This document shows positions 35,005-42,958 of a stretch of DNA of 64,000 bases, one piece after another (position 1 is the stretch's first letter; each line of letters begins with the position of its first letter). Position numbers and translations under genes: made by a program. The notes below the pieces were generated by a model. That model searched no databases. It saw nothing but the letters and a program-made list of their open reading frames with translations, and was not told the origin of the DNA. Location of the stretch: assembly GCA_964022665.1 (NCBI GenBank), contig CAXIDF010000002.1:62001-126000 (forward strand). The letters run 5' to 3'. This DNA comes from Haliea sp964022665 (GTDB taxonomy: Bacteria > Pseudomonadota > Gammaproteobacteria > Pseudomonadales > Halieaceae).

Positions 35005-35862
35005 ATGAGCATCGTTTATCTCAACGGCAGTTACCTGCCCATGGATGAAGCCCGCATTTCCCCCATGGACCGCGGCTTCCTGTTCGGCGACGGCATCTAC
35101 GAAGTGGTGCCCTCCTATGCCGGAAAACTGGTGGGCTTTGGCCCCCACATGCAGCGCATGCAGCGGGGCCTCGATGCGATTGAATTGAAAGTACAGCTGG
35201 ACGAGGCCGAATGGCGCACCATCGCCCAGGAGCTGCTGGAGCGCAACGGCGGCGGCAATCTCGGACTGTATTTTCATATCAGCCGCGGTGCGGACCTGCG
35301 GCGCAACCATGCCTATCCCGAAAACATCGCGGCGACGCGCTATGCATTTGTTTTTGATATCGCGCCGCCCCCGGCGCCCGACAAGGCCGCCGCGCGCTGC
35401 TTTCACGTTTCCACCACAGAAGACCTGCGCTGGCGACGTTGCAACATCAAATCCACCGCCTTGCTTGGCAACGTGATGCACTACCAGCACGGCCACAGCC
35501 GCGGCCACGGAGAAACATTGCTTTACAACGAGGCCGGTGAATTGACCGAGGCCGCTGCGTGCAACGTATTTATCGTGAAGGATGGAGCCGTGGCAACGCC
35601 GCCCCTGGATCACCAGAAACTGCCCGGCATCACCCGACTCATGCTGCTGGACATCCTGCGCAAGCACAGCAGCATTCCAGTGAGCGAACGTATCGTGACC
35701 ATGCAGGAGGTCCACAGCGCCGATGAGGTATGGCTGACCAGCTCCAGTAAAGAGGTGGCCCCGGTGCTGTCCATAGACGACCAGCCCGTGGGCGACGGCC
35801 AGGTCGGTGATGTCTGGCTGGCCGCGCAAACGCTGTTTGCCCGGCACCGGTACGACTACTGA
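35005..35862 (+). CDS. dat: D-amino acid aminotransferase
   Basis: A 285-residue PLP fold type IV transaminase that interconverts D-alanine plus 2-oxoglutarate with D-glutamate plus pyruvate. The PLP lysine is at about residue 149 (CNIKSTALLGNV), the opening YLNGSYLPMDEARISPMDRGFLFGDGIYEVV is typical, and EAAACNVFIVKDG with PGITR follow. Length matches Bacillus Dat (282). The D- rather than branched-chain or ADC lyase assignment is supported by the D-amino-acid operon. Its stop shares one base with the alr start. Confidence 0.9.
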   Translation: MSIVYLNGSYLPMDEARISPMDRGFLFGDGIYEVVPSYAGKLVGFGPHMQRMQRGLDAIELKVQLDEAEWRTIAQELLERNGGGNLGLYFHISRGADLRRNHAYPENIAATRYAFVFDIAPPPAPDKAAARCFHVSTTEDLRWRRCNIKSTALLGNVMHYQHGHSRGHGETLLYNEAGELTEAAACNVFIVKDGAVATPPLDHQKLPGITRLMLLDILRKHSSIPVSERIVTMQEVHSADEVWLTSSSKEVAPVLSIDDQPVGDGQVGDVWLAAQTLFARHRYDY

Positions 35863-36947
35863 TGGCACGCCCCTGCGAAGCGCGCCTGGACCTGGCCGCG
35901 CTGCGCCACAACCTGGCGCTTGCGCGCACGCTGGCGCCACAAACGAGCCTCATGGCGGTGGTCAAGGCCAACGCCTACGGCCACGGTGCCATTACCATGG
36001 CCCGCGCACTGGAACCGCTGGCAGACGCACTGGCGGTGGCCTCCCTGGAGGAGGCTCTGGAACTGCGTGGCGCAGGTATCCACTGCCCACTGCTACTGCT
36101 GCAGGGTGTATTTCACCCGGATGAACTGCCACTCGCCGCCGAGCAGCAGCTGTGGTTGACCATCGACAACGCCACACAGGTCGCGTGGTTGGAGCAGGCC
36201 ACGTTGCCAACGCCTGTGCACTGCTGGCTGAAAATCGATACCGGCATGCACCGTCTGGGCGCAGCACCGGGACAGGTCGCGGAGCTCCATCGCCGCCTGC
36301 TGGCCTGCGGCAAGCTCGCGGGGCCACCTGTACTGACAACACACTTCGCCTGCGCCGACCAGCTGGACCATCCCGCCACCGCTGCGCAGATCGAGCGTTT
36401 TGAACAACTGACCGGGCCGCTTGCCGGTGTGCGCAGTGCCGCCAACTCGCCGGCCACCCTCGCCTGGCCGACCAGCCACTACGACTGGATTCGCCCGGGT
36501 TTCATGCTCTGGGGCAACTCCCCGTTCACTGTACCGCACCCCCAGGCAGACACACTGCGCCCGGTGATGACCCTGGCTTCCAGCGTAATCTCCCTGCGCG
36601 AGGTAGAAGCGGGCGAGTGCGTCGGCTATGGCGCCACTTGGCAGGCCGCGCGGCCCTCGCGCATTGCCACCGTTACCGTGGGCTACGGTGACGGCTATCC
36701 GCGCGGTGCGGGCAACGGCACCCCGGTGCTGGTCAACGGCCATCGCGCCGCACTGGCGGGCCGTGTGTCCATGGATATGATCACCGTGGACGTCACCGAT
36801 CTTCCGCCTGTGGCGATCGGTGACCCCGTGGTGCTCTGGGGCAACGGGCTGCCGGTTGGCGAGGTTGCAGAGCACGCACAAACCATCGGCTACGAACTAC
36901 TGACCCGCATGCCTGCGCGGGTGCCGCGACGTGTGGTCGTCGACTGA
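35862..36947 (+). CDS. alr: Alanine racemase
   Basis: A 361-residue PLP enzyme interconverting L- and D-alanine for peptidoglycan and, here, possibly for D-glutamate turnover. The PLP lysine is K35 (MAVVKANAYGHG), and the C-terminal domain carries ECVGYGATW, with the second catalytic tyrosine, and GYGDGYPR. AGRVSMDMITVDVTDL is also typical. Length is normal. It is translationally coupled to dat by a one-base overlap. Whether it is the housekeeping racemase or a dedicated catabolic one cannot be told without the rest of the genome. Confidence 0.96.
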   Translation: MARPCEARLDLAALRHNLALARTLAPQTSLMAVVKANAYGHGAITMARALEPLADALAVASLEEALELRGAGIHCPLLLLQGVFHPDELPLAAEQQLWLTIDNATQVAWLEQATLPTPVHCWLKIDTGMHRLGAAPGQVAELHRRLLACGKLAGPPVLTTHFACADQLDHPATAAQIERFEQLTGPLAGVRSAANSPATLAWPTSHYDWIRPGFMLWGNSPFTVPHPQADTLRPVMTLASSVISLREVEAGECVGYGATWQAARPSRIATVTVGYGDGYPRGAGNGTPVLVNGHRAALAGRVSMDMITVDVTDLPPVAIGDPVVLWGNGLPVGEVAEHAQTIGYELLTRMPARVPRRVVVD

Positions 36948-37035
36948 CCTTCTCGAGGCGCATCTCAACGATCTGGAGCGCGTCGCAGCCGTCTGTGATA
37001 TACTGGTCGGCCGTCCAGCCTGAAGAGACCCTGAT

Positions 37036-37224
37036 ATGTCTGCCAAGCCACAACGCGCGCCCGCCAAGAAAAAACAGCCCGCGGCGGTAGAAACCTCGAA
37101 TTCGATCGAAGAACAAACGCGCGCTTTCTTGAAGACCGGGGGCAAGATCCAGAACATCCAATCGGGCATCAGCGGACAACCGGGCGGCTATGCCGCACGT
37201 CCCTCCGGCGCAGGGCGCAAATAA
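37036..37224 (+). CDS. Conserved small basic protein
   Basis: A 62-residue protein with a Lys/Ala/Pro-rich N-terminus (KPQRAPAKKKQPAA) and a conserved-looking core IEEQTRAFLKTGGKIQNIQSG followed by a Gly-rich tail. I recall similar small gammaproteobacterial proteins with the pattern AFLKxGGxIQxIxxGxSG, but no function. A promoter-like TATACT stands at 36999-37004. It could bind nucleic acid or a macromolecular complex; that is conjecture. Confidence 0.7.
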   Translation: MSAKPQRAPAKKKQPAAVETSNSIEEQTRAFLKTGGKIQNIQSGISGQPGGYAARPSGAGRK

Positions 37225-37301
37225 CAACCGCGCCAGCAGCGCATCCAGACAGCACTGAAGCGCGTACACTAGCCATCGGTCTTACCTGAGCGGGAAGCAC
37301 C

Positions 37302-37901
37302 ATGGACAATATTCTGGACCCCACCATCACTACCCGGGACGGCATCCAAATCCGTACCGTCGCCGCTGCACATGCGGCGCTGGCGTTAACACTGCTGGCG
37401 CTGTTCGCAGCGGCAGACAACTGGTACCAGTCCTCGTCACTCATACTCGCCGCCGTGCTGGGCGTGGTGACTGGCGCTGCGGCGGGCGGCATTATTTGCA
37501 CCCTGGTGCACGAATGGTTTCATTACCTGGGCGCCCTTGCCGCGCGAGGCCAACACAGCCGTCCGGCACGCCTCGCCCTGTTTGCCTTCGAGTGGGACTT
37601 CAAGCGCAACAACAGAAATCAGTTTCTCGTCATGAGCTACGCCGGTACGTTGGGGTCACTGGTCGCCATCGCATTGTTCGCGGTCAACATTCCGCCGGCA
37701 ACGCCCTGCAGCATTGCCTTGCTGGCAGCCAGTGTGGGCAGCCTCGCCTTTGCCGGCGCCATCGAATGGCCCGTTGTCGCTCGCGTACACGCCGGCGGTG
37801 ACCCGCTTGGCGAACTCTCGCGCACGACGCCGCGCGTGGTGTTGCGCAGCGCTATTATCGGCTTTGTAGCGCTCCTCATCACCGCCTACGCCCTGGCCTG
37901 A
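37302..37901 (+). CDS. Integral membrane protein with intramembrane HEWFH motif
   Basis: A 199-residue protein with about five to six hydrophobic segments. A potential zinc-peptidase HExxH motif, HEWFH at residues 70-74, lies at the end of the second segment (AAAGGIICTLVHEWFHYLGALAA), as in site-2-type proteases. I see no second family motif such as an LDG-type aspartate, so membership in M50 is unproven. The basic-aromatic stretch EWDFKRNNRNQF sits between segments. No neighbour points to a substrate. Confidence 0.65.
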   Translation: MDNILDPTITTRDGIQIRTVAAAHAALALTLLALFAAADNWYQSSSLILAAVLGVVTGAAAGGIICTLVHEWFHYLGALAARGQHSRPARLALFAFEWDFKRNNRNQFLVMSYAGTLGSLVAIALFAVNIPPATPCSIALLAASVGSLAFAGAIEWPVVARVHAGGDPLGELSRTTPRVVLRSAIIGFVALLITAYALA

Positions 37902-37977
37902 CTCGCTTCCCCCGTGCGCATGCACTGGTCATCCGGTATCATGGTCCTTTCGGCCATTCTCTCCGGAGTCGCACCTC

Positions 37978-39486
37978 GTGTCGCAGCCCCTACAACCGCC
38001 GCTCGCCGATGGCAGCCTGCTGGCGGCTATCGACCTCGGTAGCAATTCTTTCCACCTGATTGTCGCGCGGGTAGAGCACGGCGAAATGCGCCCGGTGGAG
38101 GCGCTGGCAGAGAAAGTCCAGCTGGGCGCCGGCCTGGTGGATGGCAAACTGTCCGCAGAAGCCATCGCGCGAGGCCTTGATTGCCTCGCCCGCTTCGCCC
38201 AGATGCTGGGCAGCGTCGACCCGGAAAGAATCCGCGTGGTCGGCACCAACGCCCTGCGCATGGCGGATAATCGTCGGGAGTTCACCCTGCCCGCACAGCG
38301 CATCCTCGGGGCGCCCGTCGACGTGGTTTACGGCAGGGAGGAAGCGCGGCTGGTATACCTGGGGGTCGCCCACACCCTGGCGGACGACGCCCAGTCGCGA
38401 CTGGTGATCGACATCGGCGGCGGCAGCACCGAGCTGATCATTGGCCAACGGTTTGAGCCGCAGCGGCTGGAGAGCCTGCAAATGGGCTGCGTATCCTTTT
38501 CCGACAGCTGCTTTGCCAACGGCAAGGTGAGCCGCAGCAACTACCGTACGGCCTACGAACGGGCGCGGCTCGAAGTCTCTCACATCCGCTATCACTTCCA
38601 CTCCCGCCACTGGGCGGAATGCGTGGGTTCATCGGGCACCCTGCAAGCCATCGAGTCAGTGCTTGTCAGCCACGGGTGGAGCGATGGCGGCATTACGCGC
38701 AAGGCGCTTTCCCGGCTGGAGAAGCGCCTGCTGCAGTTCAAGCACTTTGATGCCATCGAACTGGAGGGGCTGAGCAGCCAGCGCCGCAACGTTATCGCCG
38801 CCGGCGTGGCAATTACCAGCGCCCTGTTCGACGAGCTTGACATTACGCGCCTGCGCACCTCGCGTGGCGCCTTGCGAGAAGGCGTGATCTACGACTTGAT
38901 GGGGCGACTGGGGCACGAGGATGTGCGCGAACGCACCATCAATGCATTGATGCAGCGCTATAGCGTGGACAAGGTGATGGGCGAGCTGATGGCGCGGCGC
39001 GCGCGCACGCTATTCAACGCCAGCCGCGAAGGCTGGTCACTGCGCAAAACCGACCGGGATCTGCTCGAGCGCACGGCACTCACCCATGAGGTGGGCATGG
39101 CTATCTCGCACAAGCACTACCAGCGACATACCGCCTACCTGCTGCAGAATGCCGACCTGCCAGGCTTTTCGCAGGAAGAGCAGGAGCAGATGGCCTTGCT
39201 TGCCGCCACCCAGCGCGGCAAACTGGACCATCCCCTGTGGGCCGCAGTCCCCGATGCCGACCGCCCCCGCTTACTGCGCCTGATCACCCTGTTTCGGCTG
39301 GCACTGCTGTTCAAGTACGTGGAACAGTTGGAGGCGCTGCCCGACTTTGCGGTGCACGCGCACGAAAACACGATTGGCCTGGAGTTTCCGCCCGCATGGC
39401 TGCAACGCCATCCGCTGACAGCGCGGGAACTGGAGCAGGAAGTGTCGCTGCTCGGCAAGGAAGGTCTGCAGCTCACCCTGCACTGA
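37978..39486 (+). CDS. ppx: Exopolyphosphatase/pppGpp phosphohydrolase family
   Basis: A 502-residue Ppx/GppA enzyme that removes phosphate from inorganic polyphosphate ends or from pppGpp. The ASKHA-type phosphate loops AIDLGSNSFHLIVA (about residues 16-29) and VIDIGGGSTELIIG are intact, with the catalytic Glu in VYGREEARLVYLG. The C-terminal half contains the HD-like helical domain (ALTHEVGMAISHKHYQRH). Full domain content and length favour Ppx over GppA, but the two are hard to separate. The start is the GTG at 37978. Confidence 0.9.
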   Translation: MSQPLQPPLADGSLLAAIDLGSNSFHLIVARVEHGEMRPVEALAEKVQLGAGLVDGKLSAEAIARGLDCLARFAQMLGSVDPERIRVVGTNALRMADNRREFTLPAQRILGAPVDVVYGREEARLVYLGVAHTLADDAQSRLVIDIGGGSTELIIGQRFEPQRLESLQMGCVSFSDSCFANGKVSRSNYRTAYERARLEVSHIRYHFHSRHWAECVGSSGTLQAIESVLVSHGWSDGGITRKALSRLEKRLLQFKHFDAIELEGLSSQRRNVIAAGVAITSALFDELDITRLRTSRGALREGVIYDLMGRLGHEDVRERTINALMQRYSVDKVMGELMARRARTLFNASREGWSLRKTDRDLLERTALTHEVGMAISHKHYQRHTAYLLQNADLPGFSQEEQEQMALLAATQRGKLDHPLWAAVPDADRPRLLRLITLFRLALLFKYVEQLEALPDFAVHAHENTIGLEFPPAWLQRHPLTARELEQEVSLLGKEGLQLTLH

Positions 39487-39529
39487 GCCCGCGTTACCTG
39501 CGCAGGACTTCCAGCAGCGCAGAGCCCGT

Positions 39530-40519
39530 TCAATCAGCCGGCAGCGTGTCCTGCGCCGCGATATCTGCCAGGTACTCGAGCAAAATCTCATTGACCGCTT
39601 CCGAGGCTTCCAGCTGCACCATGTGCCCTGCGCCCGGGATCATGCGTACAGTGCGCAACCGGGGGAATATGGCGCGCATCTGGCCGATTGGGTCGTCGCC
39701 ATGAAACCCCTCCAGATCCACATCGTGCTCACTGCCGAGGAAATACGCTGGCACTTTGCTCTCTACGCCTTCGAACGGTTTGCGTTGCGCCCATTTCAGG
39801 TCGAATGCCCGATACCAATTGAGGCCACCCGTGAAGCCGCTGCGGCTGTATTCGGACACGAAAAATTCCAGCTCCAGCTCGGAGAGCCACGGCCACGGTA
39901 AAGGCGGCGGCTCCTCCATGGCATCGATGTACGAGGTGCCGGGGGGATGTTGAAACATCTCGAAGTAATTGCAGGCACCGCTCAGGGTGTGAAACACCTT
40001 GTGCAGGAAGCGTCGTGGTTGCGCGGCCAGCTCCCGGTCAGCGCGTGGCGGCTCGCGGAAATACTCAATGTGCAGAAAGTGCTGCTCGCCCATGCGGCGG
40101 TATTCGGTCAGCGGCGGCTCGTCGGGGTTGTGCGGCGCCGCCGGGTTTTCCAGGCCAATGACCGCGATCACCCGCTCGGGATGACGCAGGGCCAGGTCAT
40201 AGACCGCGAAAGCGCCGAAATCCAGGCCGGCGAACACGGCGCGCGGCTCACCCAGATGTTCCAGCAGCCCGAGCAGGTCGGCGGTAATGTGGTCAATATC
40301 GTAGGCTTCCACCGCCGTTGGCGCATCGGTCTGCCCCATGCCACGCATATCCGGCGCAATCACACGATAACCGGCCTGCGCCAGCGCGCTGATCTGCCGG
40401 TGCCAGCTGAACCAGAGATGGGGAAAACCATGACACAGCACCACCGGCATGCCCGAGCCCTGTTCAACGTAGTGCATACGGATGCCATTGATGGTGGCGT
40501 GGCGATGTATCCATTCCAT
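39530..40519 (-). CDS. Alpha/beta hydrolase, epoxide hydrolase-like
   Basis: A 329-residue alpha/beta-hydrolase. The oxyanion motif HGFPHLWFSWHRQ and the nucleophile elbow GLDFG with Asp at residue 100 match epoxide hydrolases and haloalkane dehalogenases rather than serine esterases; the C-terminal histidine is in MIPGAGHMVQLE. I start at the ATG at 40519 (MEWIHRHATING) because an upstream in-frame extension to 40597 lacks family similarity. It is convergent with the exopolyphosphatase gene. Substrate unknown. Confidence 0.85.
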   Translation of the reverse strand: MEWIHRHATINGIRMHYVEQGSGMPVVLCHGFPHLWFSWHRQISALAQAGYRVIAPDMRGMGQTDAPTAVEAYDIDHITADLLGLLEHLGEPRAVFAGLDFGAFAVYDLALRHPERVIAVIGLENPAAPHNPDEPPLTEYRRMGEQHFLHIEYFREPPRADRELAAQPRRFLHKVFHTLSGACNYFEMFQHPPGTSYIDAMEEPPPLPWPWLSELELEFFVSEYSRSGFTGGLNWYRAFDLKWAQRKPFEGVESKVPAYFLGSEHDVDLEGFHGDDPIGQMRAIFPRLRTVRMIPGAGHMVQLEASEAVNEILLEYLADIAAQDTLPAD

Positions 40520-40746
40520 GCTGGGGGTCCCCTGGACTGCGCCGGGCCGGGAAAGCCTGCGCATTCTGTGATTGAAATCCTGCCCATCCTGATGCATAAG
40601 GAAGCGTGACCTGCTTCATCTGCCGCCAGGGAAGTGCTGCCCATGCCTGAAGTGTACTCCGCATCATCCACCACTGTGAACCGAACCGCGCGAGCTGAAC
40701 GCCGGCGACCACACCCCGGGGAAGCTGAGACCCGGGAGCATCGGAC
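40520..40746. other. Intergenic region with no recognised element
   Basis: This 227-base gap between divergent genes is the longest in the window. I find no hairpin, promoter consensus or conserved reading frame in it that I can support; short in-frame extensions of both flanking genes account for the open frames. Confidence 0.4.
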
Positions 40747-42021
40747 ATGAAGCTGACCGGACGCTGGCAATGGCTACAACGCAAGGTCTCCCGCAAGCTG
40801 TGGCTGATCGCCCTGCTCTACACGTTTGCCGGGCTGTTTTCGGTGTTGCTCGGCATCTGGCTTGCACCCTGGATTCCGTCCGGCATGTCCGGCCTCGTGA
40901 CGCCCGATGCAGTGGGGCGTATTCTCAACATCCTGGCGTCCAGCATGCTCGCGGTTGCCACCTTCTCACTGGCCACCCTGGTCACCGCGCACGGCTCGGT
41001 GACCGTGAGCACCTCACCGCGCGCCACCGCCCTGGTTATGGACAACGAAGTATCGCGGCACGCCCTCAGCGTGTTTATCGGCACATTCCTGTTCAGCCTC
41101 ATTGGCCTGGTTGCGTTGAATGCGGGCATCTACGGCGACCACGGACACATTGTGCTGTTCCTGATGACCGTCATGATCATCACATTGATCGTGATTGCAC
41201 TGATACGCTGGATTGAGCACCTGTCCGAGCTGGCCAAGGTGACGTCGACGGTAGAGCGGGTAGAGGCAGCCGCCACCCGCGCCCTGATAGGGCGGGCGCG
41301 CTTCCCCGGCATTGGCGCGCGCCCCTGCGACGATGTCGCAGCACGTATTCCCGCGACTGCAGAACAGGTGCAGACAGATCAGCTGGGCTACGTAGAACAC
41401 ATCGATATCGCGGCGTTGCTGCAGTGCAGTTCCGAGCACGGTGTGGAAATCTACGTTCGGGTGGAACCGGGCACGTTCGCGCACTTGCGCACGCCACTGG
41501 CCTGCGTGGCCGGGGCGCCCTGTTCGGATGTGATCATCGACACGATCAGGGCTGCGTTTTCCCTGGGCACAACGCGCACGTTTGACTACGACCCGCGTTT
41601 TGGCTTGATCGTATTGGGGGAAATTGCCTCACGCGCACTGTCACCCGGCGTCAACGACCCCGGCACCGCCATTGATGTCATCGGGCGCGCCACCCGGGCG
41701 CTATCAACCTGGGCGACAACGGAGGCGGAGGATGAAGATGATTCATCGACCCCGGATGCCAGGGTGTGGTTTCCCACACTGTGCGTCGATGACCTGCTTG
41801 AAGACGTATTTGCGTCCATTGCCTGCGATGGCGCCGCCAACCTCGCTGTACAGATCAGGCTGCAGAAGGCCTTTGCCGCCCTCGCGCAACTGGGGCACGA
41901 GGCATTGCGACAAGCCGCCTGCCGCCATTCTGCACTCGCCTGGCAACGCGCGCACCAGGCCCTGGCCATGGACTTCGAACGCGATACGCTGCTGCCGCTC
42001 GTGTTACAGCGTGAGGGCTGA
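40747..42021 (+). CDS. DUF2254 family membrane protein
   Basis: A 424-residue protein with hydrophobic segments near residues 17-40, 57-80, 102-122 and 130-150, then a large soluble region. The region QTDQLGYVEHIDIAALLQ, FDYDPRFGLIVLGEIASRALSPGVNDPGTAIDVI is the diagnostic DUF2254 block. The family is widespread in proteobacteria with no assigned function. It stands alone and is convergent with gspB, with 15 bases between the stops. Confidence 0.88.
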   Translation: MKLTGRWQWLQRKVSRKLWLIALLYTFAGLFSVLLGIWLAPWIPSGMSGLVTPDAVGRILNILASSMLAVATFSLATLVTAHGSVTVSTSPRATALVMDNEVSRHALSVFIGTFLFSLIGLVALNAGIYGDHGHIVLFLMTVMIITLIVIALIRWIEHLSELAKVTSTVERVEAAATRALIGRARFPGIGARPCDDVAARIPATAEQVQTDQLGYVEHIDIAALLQCSSEHGVEIYVRVEPGTFAHLRTPLACVAGAPCSDVIIDTIRAAFSLGTTRTFDYDPRFGLIVLGEIASRALSPGVNDPGTAIDVIGRATRALSTWATTEAEDEDDSSTPDARVWFPTLCVDDLLEDVFASIACDGAANLAVQIRLQKAFAALAQLGHEALRQAACRHSALAWQRAHQALAMDFERDTLLPLVLQREG

Positions 42022-42036
42022 GCTGCCGGCTAGCGC

Positions 42037-42927
42037 TTACAGGTTGACCCAGCTGTTCAGGGCACGCAGTCGAAACTGCTTCCCATCCTGACTGAGCACA
42101 ACAGAATCGGGGAGCACCTCCTCTACCCGAACGCCGCGCCCTACAGACTGCCCGGCGGATGCCTGCTGACCGTTGATTGTCACGCTGGAGCCGCCGTCCT
42201 GACGGTAATCGTGCTGCAAATACATCAGGGTTGGAATGGCATCCTTGCGCTGCTGCGACAGCTCGCCGAGAAAAGGCGCCGGGTGCTCCGCCAAGCGCAC
42301 GTCTTCCAGGGCCTGCTCGGCCGCGGCCGCCAGGGCCGCAATATCCACGCTGCTCTCCGTCTCCGTGGATGACCTCGTATCAGCCGGGCTCGCCGCGGTG
42401 TCCTTCAGCGCACGCTCGTCGCTCGCGGTCGCGGGTGGCGTTGCCACAAGCGCTTCCTGCACGGCCGGGGAGGTACCGGCATACAGCGCGCTCACATCCG
42501 CGCTGGCTTCGGGTTCAGGGGAAGGTGCCGCCGCGCTACTCTCGACCGCTGCTGGTGTCGGCGCATTCGGCTGCACGGCGCCGGCAGCGGCATGCTCGGC
42601 GCCTACAGGCTCTGCAAGCTCTACAGAAATCGGCGGGGCCGTGCCTACAAACGTCGGCGGCACTCCGCCTGACTGCGCTGCAGTCGATGATGTCACCTCG
42701 GCGTGTGCGGAGGTTGGCTGCACTGCTGGCCCTTCAGCACGGTTGAACAGCCCGCCGAGCAGGAAACCGGCAAGCAATATCAGGCCGGCAGTGGCCAGCA
42801 GCCACAGCCAGCGCGCACTGCGCCGGTTGGCTTCGGGTTCAAAATGCACGCTGTCCACACCCGGTACCGGGCTCGCATTCTGCTGCTCGCGGCGCGAGCG
42901 GTTCAGTGCTTCCAGGATCAATGACAC
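42037..42927 (-). CDS. gspB: Type II secretion assembly protein GspB
   Basis: A 296-residue inner-membrane protein that with GspA helps the secretin GspD pass through and assemble in the cell wall. The cytoplasmic start MSLILEALNRSRREQ is highly typical, one transmembrane helix follows (ATAGLILLAGFLLGGLF, about residues 45-62), then a long Ala/Pro/Glu-rich linker and the C-terminal T2SSB domain (ATVNGQQ-like INGQQASAGQ, and LRALNSWVNL). It follows gspA by 31 bases. Confidence 0.93.
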   Translation of the reverse strand: MSLILEALNRSRREQQNASPVPGVDSVHFEPEANRRSARWLWLLATAGLILLAGFLLGGLFNRAEGPAVQPTSAHAEVTSSTAAQSGGVPPTFVGTAPPISVELAEPVGAEHAAAGAVQPNAPTPAAVESSAAAPSPEPEASADVSALYAGTSPAVQEALVATPPATASDERALKDTAASPADTRSSTETESSVDIAALAAAAEQALEDVRLAEHPAPFLGELSQQRKDAIPTLMYLQHDYRQDGGSSVTINGQQASAGQSVGRGVRVEEVLPDSVVLSQDGKQFRLRALNSWVNL

Positions 42928-42958
42928 TGGCGATGCTCCTTCACTGCGGCGCGGCCAC

